Both the position numbers and the translations under genes were made by a program. A stretch of DNA of 64,000 bases from the NCBI RefSeq assembly GCF_039872745.1, contig NZ_JBDPZD010000002.1, positions 434,001-498,000 of the forward strand, in the 5' to 3' direction. Source of the stretch: Pelomonas paludis. GTDB taxonomy: Bacteria > Pseudomonadota > Gammaproteobacteria > Burkholderiales > Burkholderiaceae_C. This document shows positions 43,140-55,050 of the stretch, piece by piece (the first letter of the stretch is position 1; each line of letters starts with the position of its first letter). Below the pieces are notes generated by a model. That model ran no database searches. It worked only from the letters and a program-made list of their open reading frames with translations, and had not been told where the DNA came from.

Positions 43140-44696
43140 ATGAACGTCCTCTTCATCATGTCGGACCAGCTGCGCTGGGACCATGTGTCCTGCGCCGGTC
43201 ACCCCTATCTGCGCACGGCCAACATCGATGCACTGGCCGCACGCGGCGTGCGCTTCACGCAGGCCTATGTGAACAGCGGCGTCTGTGGCCCCAGCCGCAT
43301 GAGCTACTACACCGGCCGCTACCCCATCAGCCACGGCGCCACCTGGAACCGCGTGCCGCTCTCGGTGGGCGAGATGACGCTGGGCGAGTACCTGCGCGCC
43401 GCAGGAGGCGGGCAGGACCTGTGGCTGGCCGGCAAGACCCATGTGCTGCCCGACATCGAGGGCCTCAAGCGCCTGTCCATCGAGGGCCAGACCGAGCTCG
43501 GGCATCTGCTGGCGCACGGCGGCTTCCGCGAGGTCGAGCGCTACGACGGCCATCACGAAACCGGCCCGGGCGACGCCTACTCGCGCTTCCTGCGGGACCA
43601 GGGCTATGCCAGCGAGCACCCCTGGAGCGACTACGTGATCTCGGCCATCGACAAGGCTGGGCAGGTGGTGAGCGGCTGGCAGATGCGCAACGTGCACCTG
43701 CCCGCACGCGTGGCCGAGGCGCACTCCGAAACCGCCTACATGACCGACCAAGCCATCGGCTTCATGCGCCGCCAGGGCAGCCGCCCCTGGGTGCTGCACC
43801 TCAGCTATGTGAAGCCGCACTGGCCCTATATGGCCCCGTCGCCCTATCACGCGCGCTACCGCGATGACCAATGCCTGCCCACGGTCAAGACCGAGGCCGA
43901 GCTGGCCGACGCCCACCCCGCCCTGGCCGCCTACCGCCAACACGAGGAATGCCTGGCCTTTGCGCGCGACGAGGTGGTGCGCAAGGTGCGCCCCGCCTAC
44001 CAGGGGCTGATCCATCAGCTCGACGACCACCTCGGCCGGCTCTTCGAGGCCATGGACCAACTCGGCCGCCTCAAGGACACCTTGATCATCTTCTGCGCTG
44101 ACCATGGCGACTTCCTCGGCGACCACTGGCTGGGCGAGAAGGAGCTGTTCTACGACACCGTGCAGCGCGTGCCCTTCATCGTGGTGGACCCCCGCCCCGA
44201 GGCCGACGTCACGCGGGGCAGCACCGACGAGCGCTTTGTGGAGTGCGTGGACGTGGTGCCCACCGTGCTGGACGCACTGGGCCTGCCCATCCCGCACCAC
44301 CGCATCGAGGGCGAGAGCCTGCTGCCGCTGCTGCATGGCCAGCAGCCTGCGTGGCGCCAGGCCGTCTACAGCGAGCTGGACTACAGCTTCCGCGAGGCGC
44401 GCCTGCAGCTGGGCCGCTCGCCGCAGCAATCACGCGCCTTCTCGCTGCGCACCACGCGCTGGTGCTATGTCTACTGGCTCGATCTGCCCGAACAGCTCTA
44501 TGACCTGCAGGCCGACCCCAACCAACTGGTCGACCTCGGGCGCGAGCCCGCCACCGAAGCGGTGCGCCGCCAGATGCGCGAGCAGCTGCTCGACTTCCTG
44601 GCCCGGCGCAAACACCGCACGACGGTGAGCGACGAGTTCATCGAGCAGCGCACCAACCAGCACAAGCAGGCTGGCGTCTTCTACGGCCAGTGGTGA
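43140..44696 (+). CDS. Sulfatase-family hydrolase (arylsulfatase or phosphonate monoesterase type)
   Basis: The 518-residue enzyme has the sulfatase signature C-G-P-S-R with Cys-49, the residue converted to formylglycine. Metal-binding aspartates lie in the N-terminal M-S-D-Q block and in A-D-H-G-D near 320. The overall length and the early S-D-Q-L-R-W-D fit arylsulfatases and phosphonate monoester hydrolases, which cannot be separated by eye. No signal peptide is visible, so it is cytoplasmic. GAGG lies almost against the ATG at 43140, so an internal ATG at 43158 is possible. It converges on the SulP gene. Confidence 0.85.
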   Translation: MNVLFIMSDQLRWDHVSCAGHPYLRTANIDALAARGVRFTQAYVNSGVCGPSRMSYYTGRYPISHGATWNRVPLSVGEMTLGEYLRAAGGGQDLWLAGKTHVLPDIEGLKRLSIEGQTELGHLLAHGGFREVERYDGHHETGPGDAYSRFLRDQGYASEHPWSDYVISAIDKAGQVVSGWQMRNVHLPARVAEAHSETAYMTDQAIGFMRRQGSRPWVLHLSYVKPHWPYMAPSPYHARYRDDQCLPTVKTEAELADAHPALAAYRQHEECLAFARDEVVRKVRPAYQGLIHQLDDHLGRLFEAMDQLGRLKDTLIIFCADHGDFLGDHWLGEKELFYDTVQRVPFIVVDPRPEADVTRGSTDERFVECVDVVPTVLDALGLPIPHHRIEGESLLPLLHGQQPAWRQAVYSELDYSFREARLQLGRSPQQSRAFSLRTTRWCYVYWLDLPEQLYDLQADPNQLVDLGREPATEAVRRQMREQLLDFLARRKHRTTVSDEFIEQRTNQHKQAGVFYGQW

Positions 44697-44703
44697 AAGG
44701 CGT

Positions 44704-46452
44704 TCAGCCGGGCGCCGCCCCAGGCTGAGCCCCACACTCTTCAAAGACCCGCGCCCGGCAGTGTGCGCACACCGCAGGGTCCAGCTGCGGCACGATGGCT
44801 GCGATGGCGCTGCGCTTGTCCGGGAAGATGTGGCCCGGCCCCAGCCGCTGCAGGAAGCCGCTGCGCTCCCAGGCCACCAGCACCTCCGGGCGAGGCCGGT
44901 GGAAATACAGGCCCTGCCCCGGCTGGCTGCGCAGCGCGCGCTCGCGCTCCCAGAGTGCCGCGCCTGCGGGGTCGATGAAGTTCATGCTCTTGCCCATCAC
45001 CAGCAGGTGACTCGGCGGTGAGGCGCCGTTGGCATCGGGCTCGCGCAGCTGGCGCAGGGTCTCGGCCACATGGGCCTCGGCGCCGTACCAGACCGGGCCT
45101 TCCATGCGCAGCAGCTTGAGCTGCGGGCACTCAGGCGCCCCGGGCTCCAGCACGACGAAGCGGCGCTCGCTGCCCGGCAACGGCGCAGCTGCAAAACCCA
45201 TGCTGCGCAGCGCCGGGTGCGCAGTGCGGTGCAGGTAGAGCACCAGGGACGCCGCCACGCCGGCCAGCACGGCCACCTCCAGCGGCAGCGCCAAGGTGGC
45301 CACCAGCGTACCGGCCGCCACGCCCGCCTCGCGCCGGTCCACGCGCCACAGCTCGCGCCACTGGCCAAGGTCCACCAGGCTCCAGGCCACCAGCAGCAGC
45401 AACGCATCAATGGCCGCCATCGGCACCCAGGCCAGCGCAGCCCCCGCCCAGCCCACCAGCAGCAGCACCAACACCGCCGCCATCACGGCCGCCAGCGGCG
45501 TGCGAGCGCCGGCCTCGATGTGCGGGGCCGAGCGGTTGAGCGAGCCACAGCTCACCAGCGCCGAGCTGCACGCCCCCGCCACATTGGCCAGGCCCTGGCC
45601 CAGGCATTCGCGGTTCACGTCAAAGGCCTGGCCGGTGCGCGCGGCCAGTGCCTTGGCGATGGCGATGCTCTGCCCCAGGGCCACCAGCGTGAGCGCCAGC
45701 GCCAACGTGGCCAGGCGCGGCAGGTCCTGCCACTGCAGCGCCGGCCAGGCCAGCGGAGGCCAGGCCTCGGCCGGCGCCGCCACGGTGGCCAATTGCCAGC
45801 CCCACTGCCAGGCCCCGATGGCCGCCAGCAACGTGGCCGCCCCCAGCGCCAGCAGCAAGCCCGGCGCACGCGGCCACCAGCGTCGTGCCGCTGCGGCCAG
45901 CCCCAGGGCCAGCGCCCCCACGAGCAGGGTTGCGCGGGCATCGCCGGCCTCCTGCCTCCAGGCCTGCGCGGCGTGCAGCGCAATCAGCAGCGCTGCTCCG
46001 CTGGTGAAGCCGAGCAGCACCGTCGGCGAGATGAAATGCGTGACGGCCCCCAGGCGCAGCGCCCACACTGCCAACTGGATGACGCCCACGAACAGCGTCA
46101 AGGCCAGCGCCAGGCGCAGGTACTCGGGGCTACCGGCCACGGCGAGCGGCGCCAGCCCGGCGCTGAGCGCCAGCGAGAGCGCATTGGTAGGCCCCGTGAT
46201 CATCAGGCGGCTGGCGCCCAGCAGCGCTGCCACCGCCGTGGGCAGGATGGAGGCATACAGGCCCCACGCGGGCGGCACCCCGGCCAGCGCCGCAAAGGCA
46301 ATGCCCTGCGGCACCGCCAGCACTGCCGCGAGCACAGCGGCCAGCGCATCGGCCCGCAGCGTGGCACCGTTCACCTCGGCCACCCAGGGGCCGAGCCAGC
46401 GGGCCCCAATGCGCCCCGGCTTGACGGGGTGCGCGGCGGGGCTCTTGGGCAT
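44704..46452 (-). CDS. SulP-family anion transporter with STAS domain
   Basis: The 582-residue protein has 10-12 hydrophobic segments in residues 30-430 with the early signature P-Q-G-I-A-F-A-A-L-A-G-V-P-P-A-W-G-L-Y-A, then a cytoplasmic STAS domain (about 440-560). SulP proteins move sulfate, bicarbonate or dicarboxylates. A C-terminal C-A-H-C-R-A-R-V-F-E-E-C cluster is unusual and could bind metal. The convergent sulfatase gene, 7 bases away, makes sulfate a plausible substrate. Confidence 0.85.
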   Translation of the reverse strand: MPKSPAAHPVKPGRIGARWLGPWVAEVNGATLRADALAAVLAAVLAVPQGIAFAALAGVPPAWGLYASILPTAVAALLGASRLMITGPTNALSLALSAGLAPLAVAGSPEYLRLALALTLFVGVIQLAVWALRLGAVTHFISPTVLLGFTSGAALLIALHAAQAWRQEAGDARATLLVGALALGLAAAARRWWPRAPGLLLALGAATLLAAIGAWQWGWQLATVAAPAEAWPPLAWPALQWQDLPRLATLALALTLVALGQSIAIAKALAARTGQAFDVNRECLGQGLANVAGACSSALVSCGSLNRSAPHIEAGARTPLAAVMAAVLVLLLVGWAGAALAWVPMAAIDALLLLVAWSLVDLGQWRELWRVDRREAGVAAGTLVATLALPLEVAVLAGVAASLVLYLHRTAHPALRSMGFAAAPLPGSERRFVVLEPGAPECPQLKLLRMEGPVWYGAEAHVAETLRQLREPDANGASPPSHLLVMGKSMNFIDPAGAALWERERALRSQPGQGLYFHRPRPEVLVAWERSGFLQRLGPGHIFPDKRSAIAAIVPQLDPAVCAHCRARVFEECGAQPGAAPG

Positions 46453-46675
46453 GCCGCAGAGCCTAGCACCCGGCCCCTACCCGCATGGATCGGGAAAGCA
46501 CGCCATGACATGAGCCTGACGCCCCAAGTTCAGGCGTGGCGACAACCCACCAGGTGTGCACCGCGAAGGCGGCCGCGCCCCCTGACGGGGGCCCGCTTGC
46601 TAGAGTTGCGGGCTACGCAGTTGCGGCGCCTGGCGCCGCGCCCTCTCCACCCTCAGGACCACCGGGACCCATGCC

Positions 46676-48913
<2,238 letters not shown>

Positions 48914-48936
48914 CGCTCGATCGCTGTCTTTCATCC

Positions 48937-48961
48937 AAGGGGCGCCGCGTGCGCCCCTTTT
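48937..48961 (+). terminator. Rho-independent terminator of the monomeric IDH gene
   Basis: A perfect 9-bp stem AAGGGGCGC/GCGCCCCTT with loop CGCGT runs into TTTT, 23 bases after the stop codon. Confidence 0.9.
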
Positions 48962-49052
48962 GCATGGCCGGCGCCCCTGCGAATGAGGGCACGCGCGGGC
49001 GCCCAAGTGCACGCATACTTAGCCTGTCTAACGATATGAAGACGGAGGCGAC

Positions 49053-50204
49053 ATGCAATGCATTGCCTGGACGGGCCAACTCTTGCGCCAGCTGGGCGCC
49101 GTGCTGGGCGCTGTGCTGGTGGGGCTGGCCGCGCAGGCGCAACCCATCGTGGTCGCGCAGATCGGGCCCTTCACCGGCCTGCCCTCGCCCGACGCCAAGG
49201 AGATCAACGAAGGTGCGCGTGCGGTGTTCCAGCAGGTCAACCGGGCGGGCGGCGTCCGTGGTCGCAGCATCGAGCTGTTTGAGCTGGACGACCAGTTCAC
49301 CGCGGACGGCTTTGCGCGGCAACTGCAGGCCGCGCTGCCACGCAAGCCGGTGGCGCTGATCTCCCCGATCGGCTCCGGGGCGCTGGGCAAGCTGGTCAAC
49401 GAGAAGCTGCTGGACCGCCACGCCATCGCCGTCATCAACGCGATCCCGGGCTCGGAGCCCTTCCGCAAGCCGGGGCACCCGCTGCTCTTTCACGTGCGCG
49501 CCAGCGACCGGCAGCAGTTGGAAAAGATCGTGCAGCACGCCCGCACCCTGGGCGTGAGCCGGCTCGGCGTGCTGTACCAGGACCTGCCCATCGGCACCGC
49601 CGGGCTCAAGGTGGTGCAGGAGCTGGCCGCACAGGCGGGCCAGACGCCGCTCAGCGTCAACGGCACACTCGCCAAACCCGACGCCGACGCCCTGACCGCT
49701 GCGGCCACGCAGGCCCTGGCGGCCCAGCCACAGGCCGTCGTGGTCATTGGCGCGCCCAAGTTCATGGCCGACGCGGTGGCGGCGCTGCGCAAGGCTGGGG
49801 CGCGGCAGTTCCTCTTTGCGCTGTCCTACATGCCAGCCGGCCTGGCCTACAAGCTGGCGGGCGAGGACGGCGCGCGCGGCGTGGGCATTGCCCAGACCTT
49901 TCCCAACCCGAATGGCGTCTCGCTGCGTCTGCAGCGCGACTTCCAATCCGCCATGCGCGCACTACAGCCCGGCGCCAAGGCCTGGACGGCCTTCCATCTG
50001 GAAGGCTATGTCAGCGCCCGGGTGCTGGTGGAAGGGCTGCGCCAGGTCAATGGCGAGATCAATGCCGACTCACTGGCCCGTGCGCTCAAGGGCCTGGGCA
50101 ACCTCGACATCGGCGGCTACGTCGTCAACTTCAGCAAATCCAACGAGGGCAGCGCCTTCGTGGACATTGGCGTGATCGACAGCCGCGGCAAGCTCATCTA
50201 CTGA
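49053..50204 (+). CDS. Branched-chain amino acid-type ABC transporter substrate-binding protein
   Basis: The 383-residue protein has a signal peptide (cleaved near L-A-A-Q-A-Q) and a periplasmic-binding fold of the LivJ/receptor-ligand-binding class, beginning I-V-V-A-Q-I-G-P-F-T-G. The ligand is not predictable. GGAGG lies 4 bases before the ATG. No permease or ATPase gene is adjacent, so it is an orphan binding protein placed between two isocitrate dehydrogenase genes. Confidence 0.85.
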   Translation: MQCIAWTGQLLRQLGAVLGAVLVGLAAQAQPIVVAQIGPFTGLPSPDAKEINEGARAVFQQVNRAGGVRGRSIELFELDDQFTADGFARQLQAALPRKPVALISPIGSGALGKLVNEKLLDRHAIAVINAIPGSEPFRKPGHPLLFHVRASDRQQLEKIVQHARTLGVSRLGVLYQDLPIGTAGLKVVQELAAQAGQTPLSVNGTLAKPDADALTAAATQALAAQPQAVVVIGAPKFMADAVAALRKAGARQFLFALSYMPAGLAYKLAGEDGARGVGIAQTFPNPNGVSLRLQRDFQSAMRALQPGAKAWTAFHLEGYVSARVLVEGLRQVNGEINADSLARALKGLGNLDIGGYVVNFSKSNEGSAFVDIGVIDSRGKLIY

Positions 50205-50213
50205 AGCGAGGCC

Positions 50214-51476
<1,263 letters not shown>

Positions 51477-51549
51477 GGTGGATGGGCTCCGGGAGGGCAA
51501 AGAGGAAAGCGCGCGAGTTTACTGGGGGGGTGCCCGGGGTTTGCCGGCC

Positions 51550-52179
51550 TCAGCAGTAGAGGCGAATCGTCTCCCACACCCCATGCGCCAGCGCCCAGCC
51601 CGAGGCCAGCGCCAGGCCCAGGCCCGCCAGCCGCGCCGACCACGCGGGCGACAGCTTGAGCCGGCGCAGCACCCAAGGCGCGGCCACCAGGCCCGGGCTG
51701 CTGGCCAGCGCAAAGGCCAGCATGGCCAGGCCGCCACCGAGGGGCGACGAGGTGAGCCCCGCCACCAGCAAGGCCGATTGCAGCAGCCCGCAGGGCCAGG
51801 CCACCCAGGCCAGGCCGGCCAGTCCCGGCGCCCGCGACGAGCGGCGCAGCCAGCCGGCGCCAATGCCGTCCAGCCACACCGGCTGCCGGCCGAGCCAGAG
51901 CAGGCTGAGGCCCAGCATCAGCAGCGCGGCATGCGCCAGCGCCCAGACGGGCTGCATCACCGCACGGCCCTGCGTCATCCAGCCCAGCGCCTGCACGGCG
52001 GTGGCCGCCACGGCGCCCGCCAGCGCGTAGCTGAGCGCGCGCCCGGCGAGGAACTGAGCCTGTGATCGCTTGGCCTGCCCGCAAGTGGCCGCGCAGGGCC
52101 CACCGCACATCAACGCGCAGTGCGGGCTGCCGGCCAGACCCATCAGGGCCGCCGAGCCGACCAAGGTGACTTCGAGCAT
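51550..52179 (-). CDS. TauE/DsbD-like membrane protein of the cbb3 locus
   Basis: The 209-residue protein has six hydrophobic segments and an N-terminal H-C-A-L-M-C-G-G-P-C motif with several cysteines in the first helix pair. This matches the DsbD_2/TauE-like proteins (PF13386) encoded next to cco genes in many proteobacteria, thought to help in copper or redox handling during cbb3 oxidase assembly. The start at 52179 is chosen to begin directly at the first helix. It lies 42 bases downstream of hemN on the same strand. Confidence 0.78.
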   Translation of the reverse strand: MLEVTLVGSAALMGLAGSPHCALMCGGPCAATCGQAKRSQAQFLAGRALSYALAGAVAATAVQALGWMTQGRAVMQPVWALAHAALLMLGLSLLWLGRQPVWLDGIGAGWLRRSSRAPGLAGLAWVAWPCGLLQSALLVAGLTSSPLGGGLAMLAFALASSPGLVAAPWVLRRLKLSPAWSARLAGLGLALASGWALAHGVWETIRLYC

Positions 52180-52221
52180 CCGGGCAACTCGCGACACAGC
52201 GCGAGCGGGCTATGGAAAGGT

Positions 52222-53607
52222 TCAGATGATGCGCGAGAAGCGCTCGCGGCTGGCGTCGGCCTGCAAATACCGGTCAAACACCATGGCCACCGCGCGCACG
52301 AAGTACCAGCCCAGCGGCGTGACCTGGATGGCATCGGCCTCCAGCGTTACCAAGCCCTGGTCGGCCAGGCCCTGCAGGCGCTCCATCTCGGGCGCGAAGT
52401 AGGTGGGCACGTCCACCAGGTAGGCCAGGCGGATGGACTCGAACTCGACGCGGCCCTGGCACATCAGGCCCATGATCATGCTGCGGCGCAGCAGGTCATC
52501 GCGGCTCAGGGCCAGGCCGCGCTGGGTCGGGAACTGACCGCGCCGCACGGCGTCGTAGTACTCGTCCAGGGTCTTGGCGTTCTGGCTGTAGGTGGCGCCG
52601 ATGCGGGCGATGGACGACACCCCCAGGCCGATCAGGTCAGCGTCCGGCTGGGTGGAATAGCCCTGGAAGTTGCGGTGCAACCGGCCCTGGCGCTTGGCGA
52701 TGGCCAGGCTGTCGTCACGCTTGGCAAAGTGGTCCATGCCGATGTACTCGTAGCCAGCGGCCAGGAAGTCACTGATGGCGCCGGCCAGCATGGTCAGCTT
52801 GTCACCCGCCGGCGGCAGCAACTCGGCCACGATGCGGCGCTGCGGCTTGAAGCGCGCCGGCAGGTGGGCATAGCCATAGAGGGCGATGCGGTCGGGCTGC
52901 AGCGCGCAGACCTGCTCGATGGTGCGGCGGAAACTGACCGGCGTCTGCTGCGGCAGGCCGTAGATCAGGTCGACATTGATGGAGTCGAACTTCAATGCCC
53001 GGGCGGCCTCGACAAGCGCCTGCACCTGCTCGGGCGGCTGGATGCGGTGCACCGCCTTTTGCACTTCGGGGTCAAAGTCCTGGACGCCGAAGGACAGGCG
53101 GTTGAAGCCCATGGCCTTGAGCCGTGCCAGGCGACCGGCGTCAACGGTGCGCGGGTCCACCTCGATGGACAGCTCGGCGCTGGGCACGAGCTTGAAGCGC
53201 TTGCCGATCTCGGCCATCAGCTGCACAAGCTCGTCGTCGCTCAGGAAGGTGGGCGAGCCCCCGCCCAGGTGCAGTTGCGACACCTGGATGCCGGGGCCCA
53301 ACTCGGCCCGGTAGAGATCCATCTCGGCGTAGAGCACGGCCAGGTATTCAGCCGCACGCTCGTGGTGCTTGGTGATGATCTTGTTACAGGCGCAGTAGTA
53401 GCAGACCGACTCGCAGAACGGGATGTGGACGTAGATCGACATCGGCGCGCCGGGCACGCGTTGCTGCAGCGCCAGGCGGTGCTGGTCGGCCTGGAAAGCC
53501 TCGACGAACCGATCCGCCGTTGGATAGGAGGTGTATCGTGGCCCCGAGATGTCATAACGCCGCAGCAGTTCGGCGTCGATTTCTGGAGAGAGGACGGTCG
53601 ATGTCAT
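52222..53607 (-). CDS. hemN: Oxygen-independent coproporphyrinogen III oxidase
   Basis: The 461-residue radical-SAM enzyme has the C-x3-C-x2-C motif with Cys-65, Cys-69 and Cys-72, preceded by Y-V-H-I-P-F. It converts coproporphyrinogen III to protoporphyrinogen IX without oxygen, supplying heme during low-oxygen growth. The start at 53607 gives the usual N-terminus; a longer reading crosses an FNR-like box. It is divergent from the fnr-type gene. Confidence 0.94.
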   Translation of the reverse strand: MTSTVLSPEIDAELLRRYDISGPRYTSYPTADRFVEAFQADQHRLALQQRVPGAPMSIYVHIPFCESVCYYCACNKIITKHHERAAEYLAVLYAEMDLYRAELGPGIQVSQLHLGGGSPTFLSDDELVQLMAEIGKRFKLVPSAELSIEVDPRTVDAGRLARLKAMGFNRLSFGVQDFDPEVQKAVHRIQPPEQVQALVEAARALKFDSINVDLIYGLPQQTPVSFRRTIEQVCALQPDRIALYGYAHLPARFKPQRRIVAELLPPAGDKLTMLAGAISDFLAAGYEYIGMDHFAKRDDSLAIAKRQGRLHRNFQGYSTQPDADLIGLGVSSIARIGATYSQNAKTLDEYYDAVRRGQFPTQRGLALSRDDLLRRSMIMGLMCQGRVEFESIRLAYLVDVPTYFAPEMERLQGLADQGLVTLEADAIQVTPLGWYFVRAVAMVFDRYLQADASRERFSRII

Positions 53608-53641
53608 GGGGCGAATGTGCCCGAGCACCCGCCTCTCCCGG

Positions 53642-53655
53642 TTGACGTGGATCAA
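53642..53655. promoter_or_regulatory. FNR box between hemN and fnr
   Basis: TTGAC-GTGG-ATCAA matches the FNR consensus TTGAT-N4-ATCAA with one difference. Its centre is 41 bases before the hemN start and 87 bases before the fnr start. With the usual centre at -41.5, it would give fnr a leader of about 46 bases, or hemN an almost leaderless transcript. Confidence 0.8.
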
Positions 53656-53735
53656 CGGTGGCGTTGCAGCGCAATGCCCATTTGCTGTGCGCGCCCATGG
53701 TCATTCACGGACTTAAACCAGCATAATTCTTTGCC

Positions 53736-54485
53736 ATGCAGAACAGCACGCCCCACAGCACGCCCATTCGCCCGGTCGAGTCGCTGCAAGTCGCCTGCGC
53801 GTCCTGCAATCTTCGCGAGCTCTGCCTGCCCCTGGGCCTCTCGACGAACGACCTGGACCGGCTCGACACCCTGGTCAACCGACGACGCACCGTCCCCAAG
53901 GGCGAGCAGTTGTTCCGCAGCGGTGACAACTTTGCGGCGCTTTACGCGGTGCGCACCGGCTTTTTCAAGACATCGGTCACCAGCGAAGACGGGCGTGACC
54001 AGGTCACGGGCTTCCAGATGGCGGGCGAACTGCTGGGGCTGGACGGCATCAGTACCGACCGGCACCACTGTGATGCCACCGCGCTGGAGGACTCCTCCGT
54101 CTGCGTGATCAACTATGCCGACCTGGAGTCGCTGTCCCAGCACTTCACGGCGCTGCAGCACAGCTTCCACAAGATCATGAGCCGCGAGATCGTGCGTGAC
54201 CAGGGCGTGATGCTGCTGCTGGGCAGCATGCGCGCCGAGGAGCGTCTGGCGGCCTTCTTGCTGAACCTGACCGAGCGCCTGGAGGCGCGCGGCTTCTCCG
54301 GCACGGCCGTGGTGCTGCGCATGACGCGCGAGGAGATCGGCAGCTACCTGGGTCTGAAGCTGGAGACGGTGAGCCGCACCTTCTCCAAGTTCCAGGACGA
54401 AGGGCTGTTGGAGGTCAAGCAGCGCCAGATCCGCGTGCTGCGGGCCGACGCCCTGCAGCAGATGGTGGCCAACGCCACCCGCTGA
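53736..54485 (+). CDS. fnr: FNR/Anr-type oxygen-sensing transcription regulator
   Basis: The 249-residue CRP-family protein has N-terminal Cys-21, Cys-24 and Cys-30 and a further Cys-112, enough to ligate a 4Fe-4S cluster. The cAMP-binding-like barrel follows, and a helix-turn-helix near 195-220 contains E-T-V-S-R, the residues that read TTGAT half-sites. It should activate low-oxygen genes, here hemN, the cco operon and perhaps itself. The ATG has no strong Shine-Dalgarno sequence. It converges on the last small gene of the cco cluster. Confidence 0.94.
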   Translation: MQNSTPHSTPIRPVESLQVACASCNLRELCLPLGLSTNDLDRLDTLVNRRRTVPKGEQLFRSGDNFAALYAVRTGFFKTSVTSEDGRDQVTGFQMAGELLGLDGISTDRHHCDATALEDSSVCVINYADLESLSQHFTALQHSFHKIMSREIVRDQGVMLLLGSMRAEERLAAFLLNLTERLEARGFSGTAVVLRMTREEIGSYLGLKLETVSRTFSKFQDEGLLEVKQRQIRVLRADALQQMVANATR

Positions 54486-54497
54486 GCTGGGCGCCGG

Positions 54498-54791
54498 TTA
54501 TCGGGGCCAATTCGGCGCGCTGCGGCGCCCGGGTTCCTCGTGGTCGGGCAGTTGCACCAGCAGCGCCGTCATGCTGCAGGCGATGGTGGTGACCAGCCAG
54601 AAGATCAGGAAGCTGACCGAGTAGATCGCTGAGCGCGACCACTCGATGGCCTCGCCGCCGAACCAGTGCAGGTCCTGCGGGTCGATGACCGAGAACACCA
54701 GGCCCTCCAGCACCCCCGCCATGACGAAGGCCGGCCAGATGCTGGCCATCAGGATGCGGGCAGCGCGCCCGGCAGCCTGCTGCCCGTCCAT
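54498..54791 (-). CDS. Small membrane protein at the end of the cco cluster
   Basis: The 97-residue protein has two hydrophobic segments (about 14-35 and 55-80) and charged ends. I recognise no family with certainty. Its ATG overlaps the FixH-like stop in TGATG, so it is translated with the cbb3 assembly genes and probably works with them. A link to cbb3 oxidase assembly or membrane insertion is an inference from position. Confidence 0.7.
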   Translation of the reverse strand: MDGQQAAGRAARILMASIWPAFVMAGVLEGLVFSVIDPQDLHWFGGEAIEWSRSAIYSVSFLIFWLVTTIACSMTALLVQLPDHEEPGRRSAPNWPR

Positions 54792-55018
54792 CAGCGTTGC
54801 CCGCCCGTGGCAGCGTGGTTGCGGGCCGTGATGGCAGGCTGCTCGGCCACGTCATCGGCAGCCACCTGGCGGGTTTGCACCGGCGGGTCAGGGTGACGCA
54901 GCGCCAAGGAGAGGGTGAAGAAGCTGGCGATGACCACGGTCAGCGGGCCGCCGACAACGAGATACATCATCGGCTCGCGCCACCAGGGGCGGCTGGCTTG
55001 GGTTGGGGCTTCACTCAT
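54791..55018 (-). CDS. FixH/CcoH-like small membrane protein
   Basis: The 75-residue protein has W-W-R-E-P near residue 12, one membrane helix containing G-G-P-L-T-V-V-I-A (about 20-40) and a following R-H-P-D-P-P-V motif. This matches the short FixH proteins next to ccoG in Burkholderiales. FixH/CcoH aids maturation of the cbb3 oxidase. It lacks the larger periplasmic domain of rhizobial FixH. It lies 32 bases after ccoG and overlaps the next gene. Confidence 0.72.
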   Translation of the reverse strand: MSEAPTQASRPWWREPMMYLVVGGPLTVVIASFFTLSLALRHPDPPVQTRQVAADDVAEQPAITARNHAATGGQR

Positions 55019-55050
55019 GGTCTCGTTCTCCGATCCGGTCTGTGTCGCCG

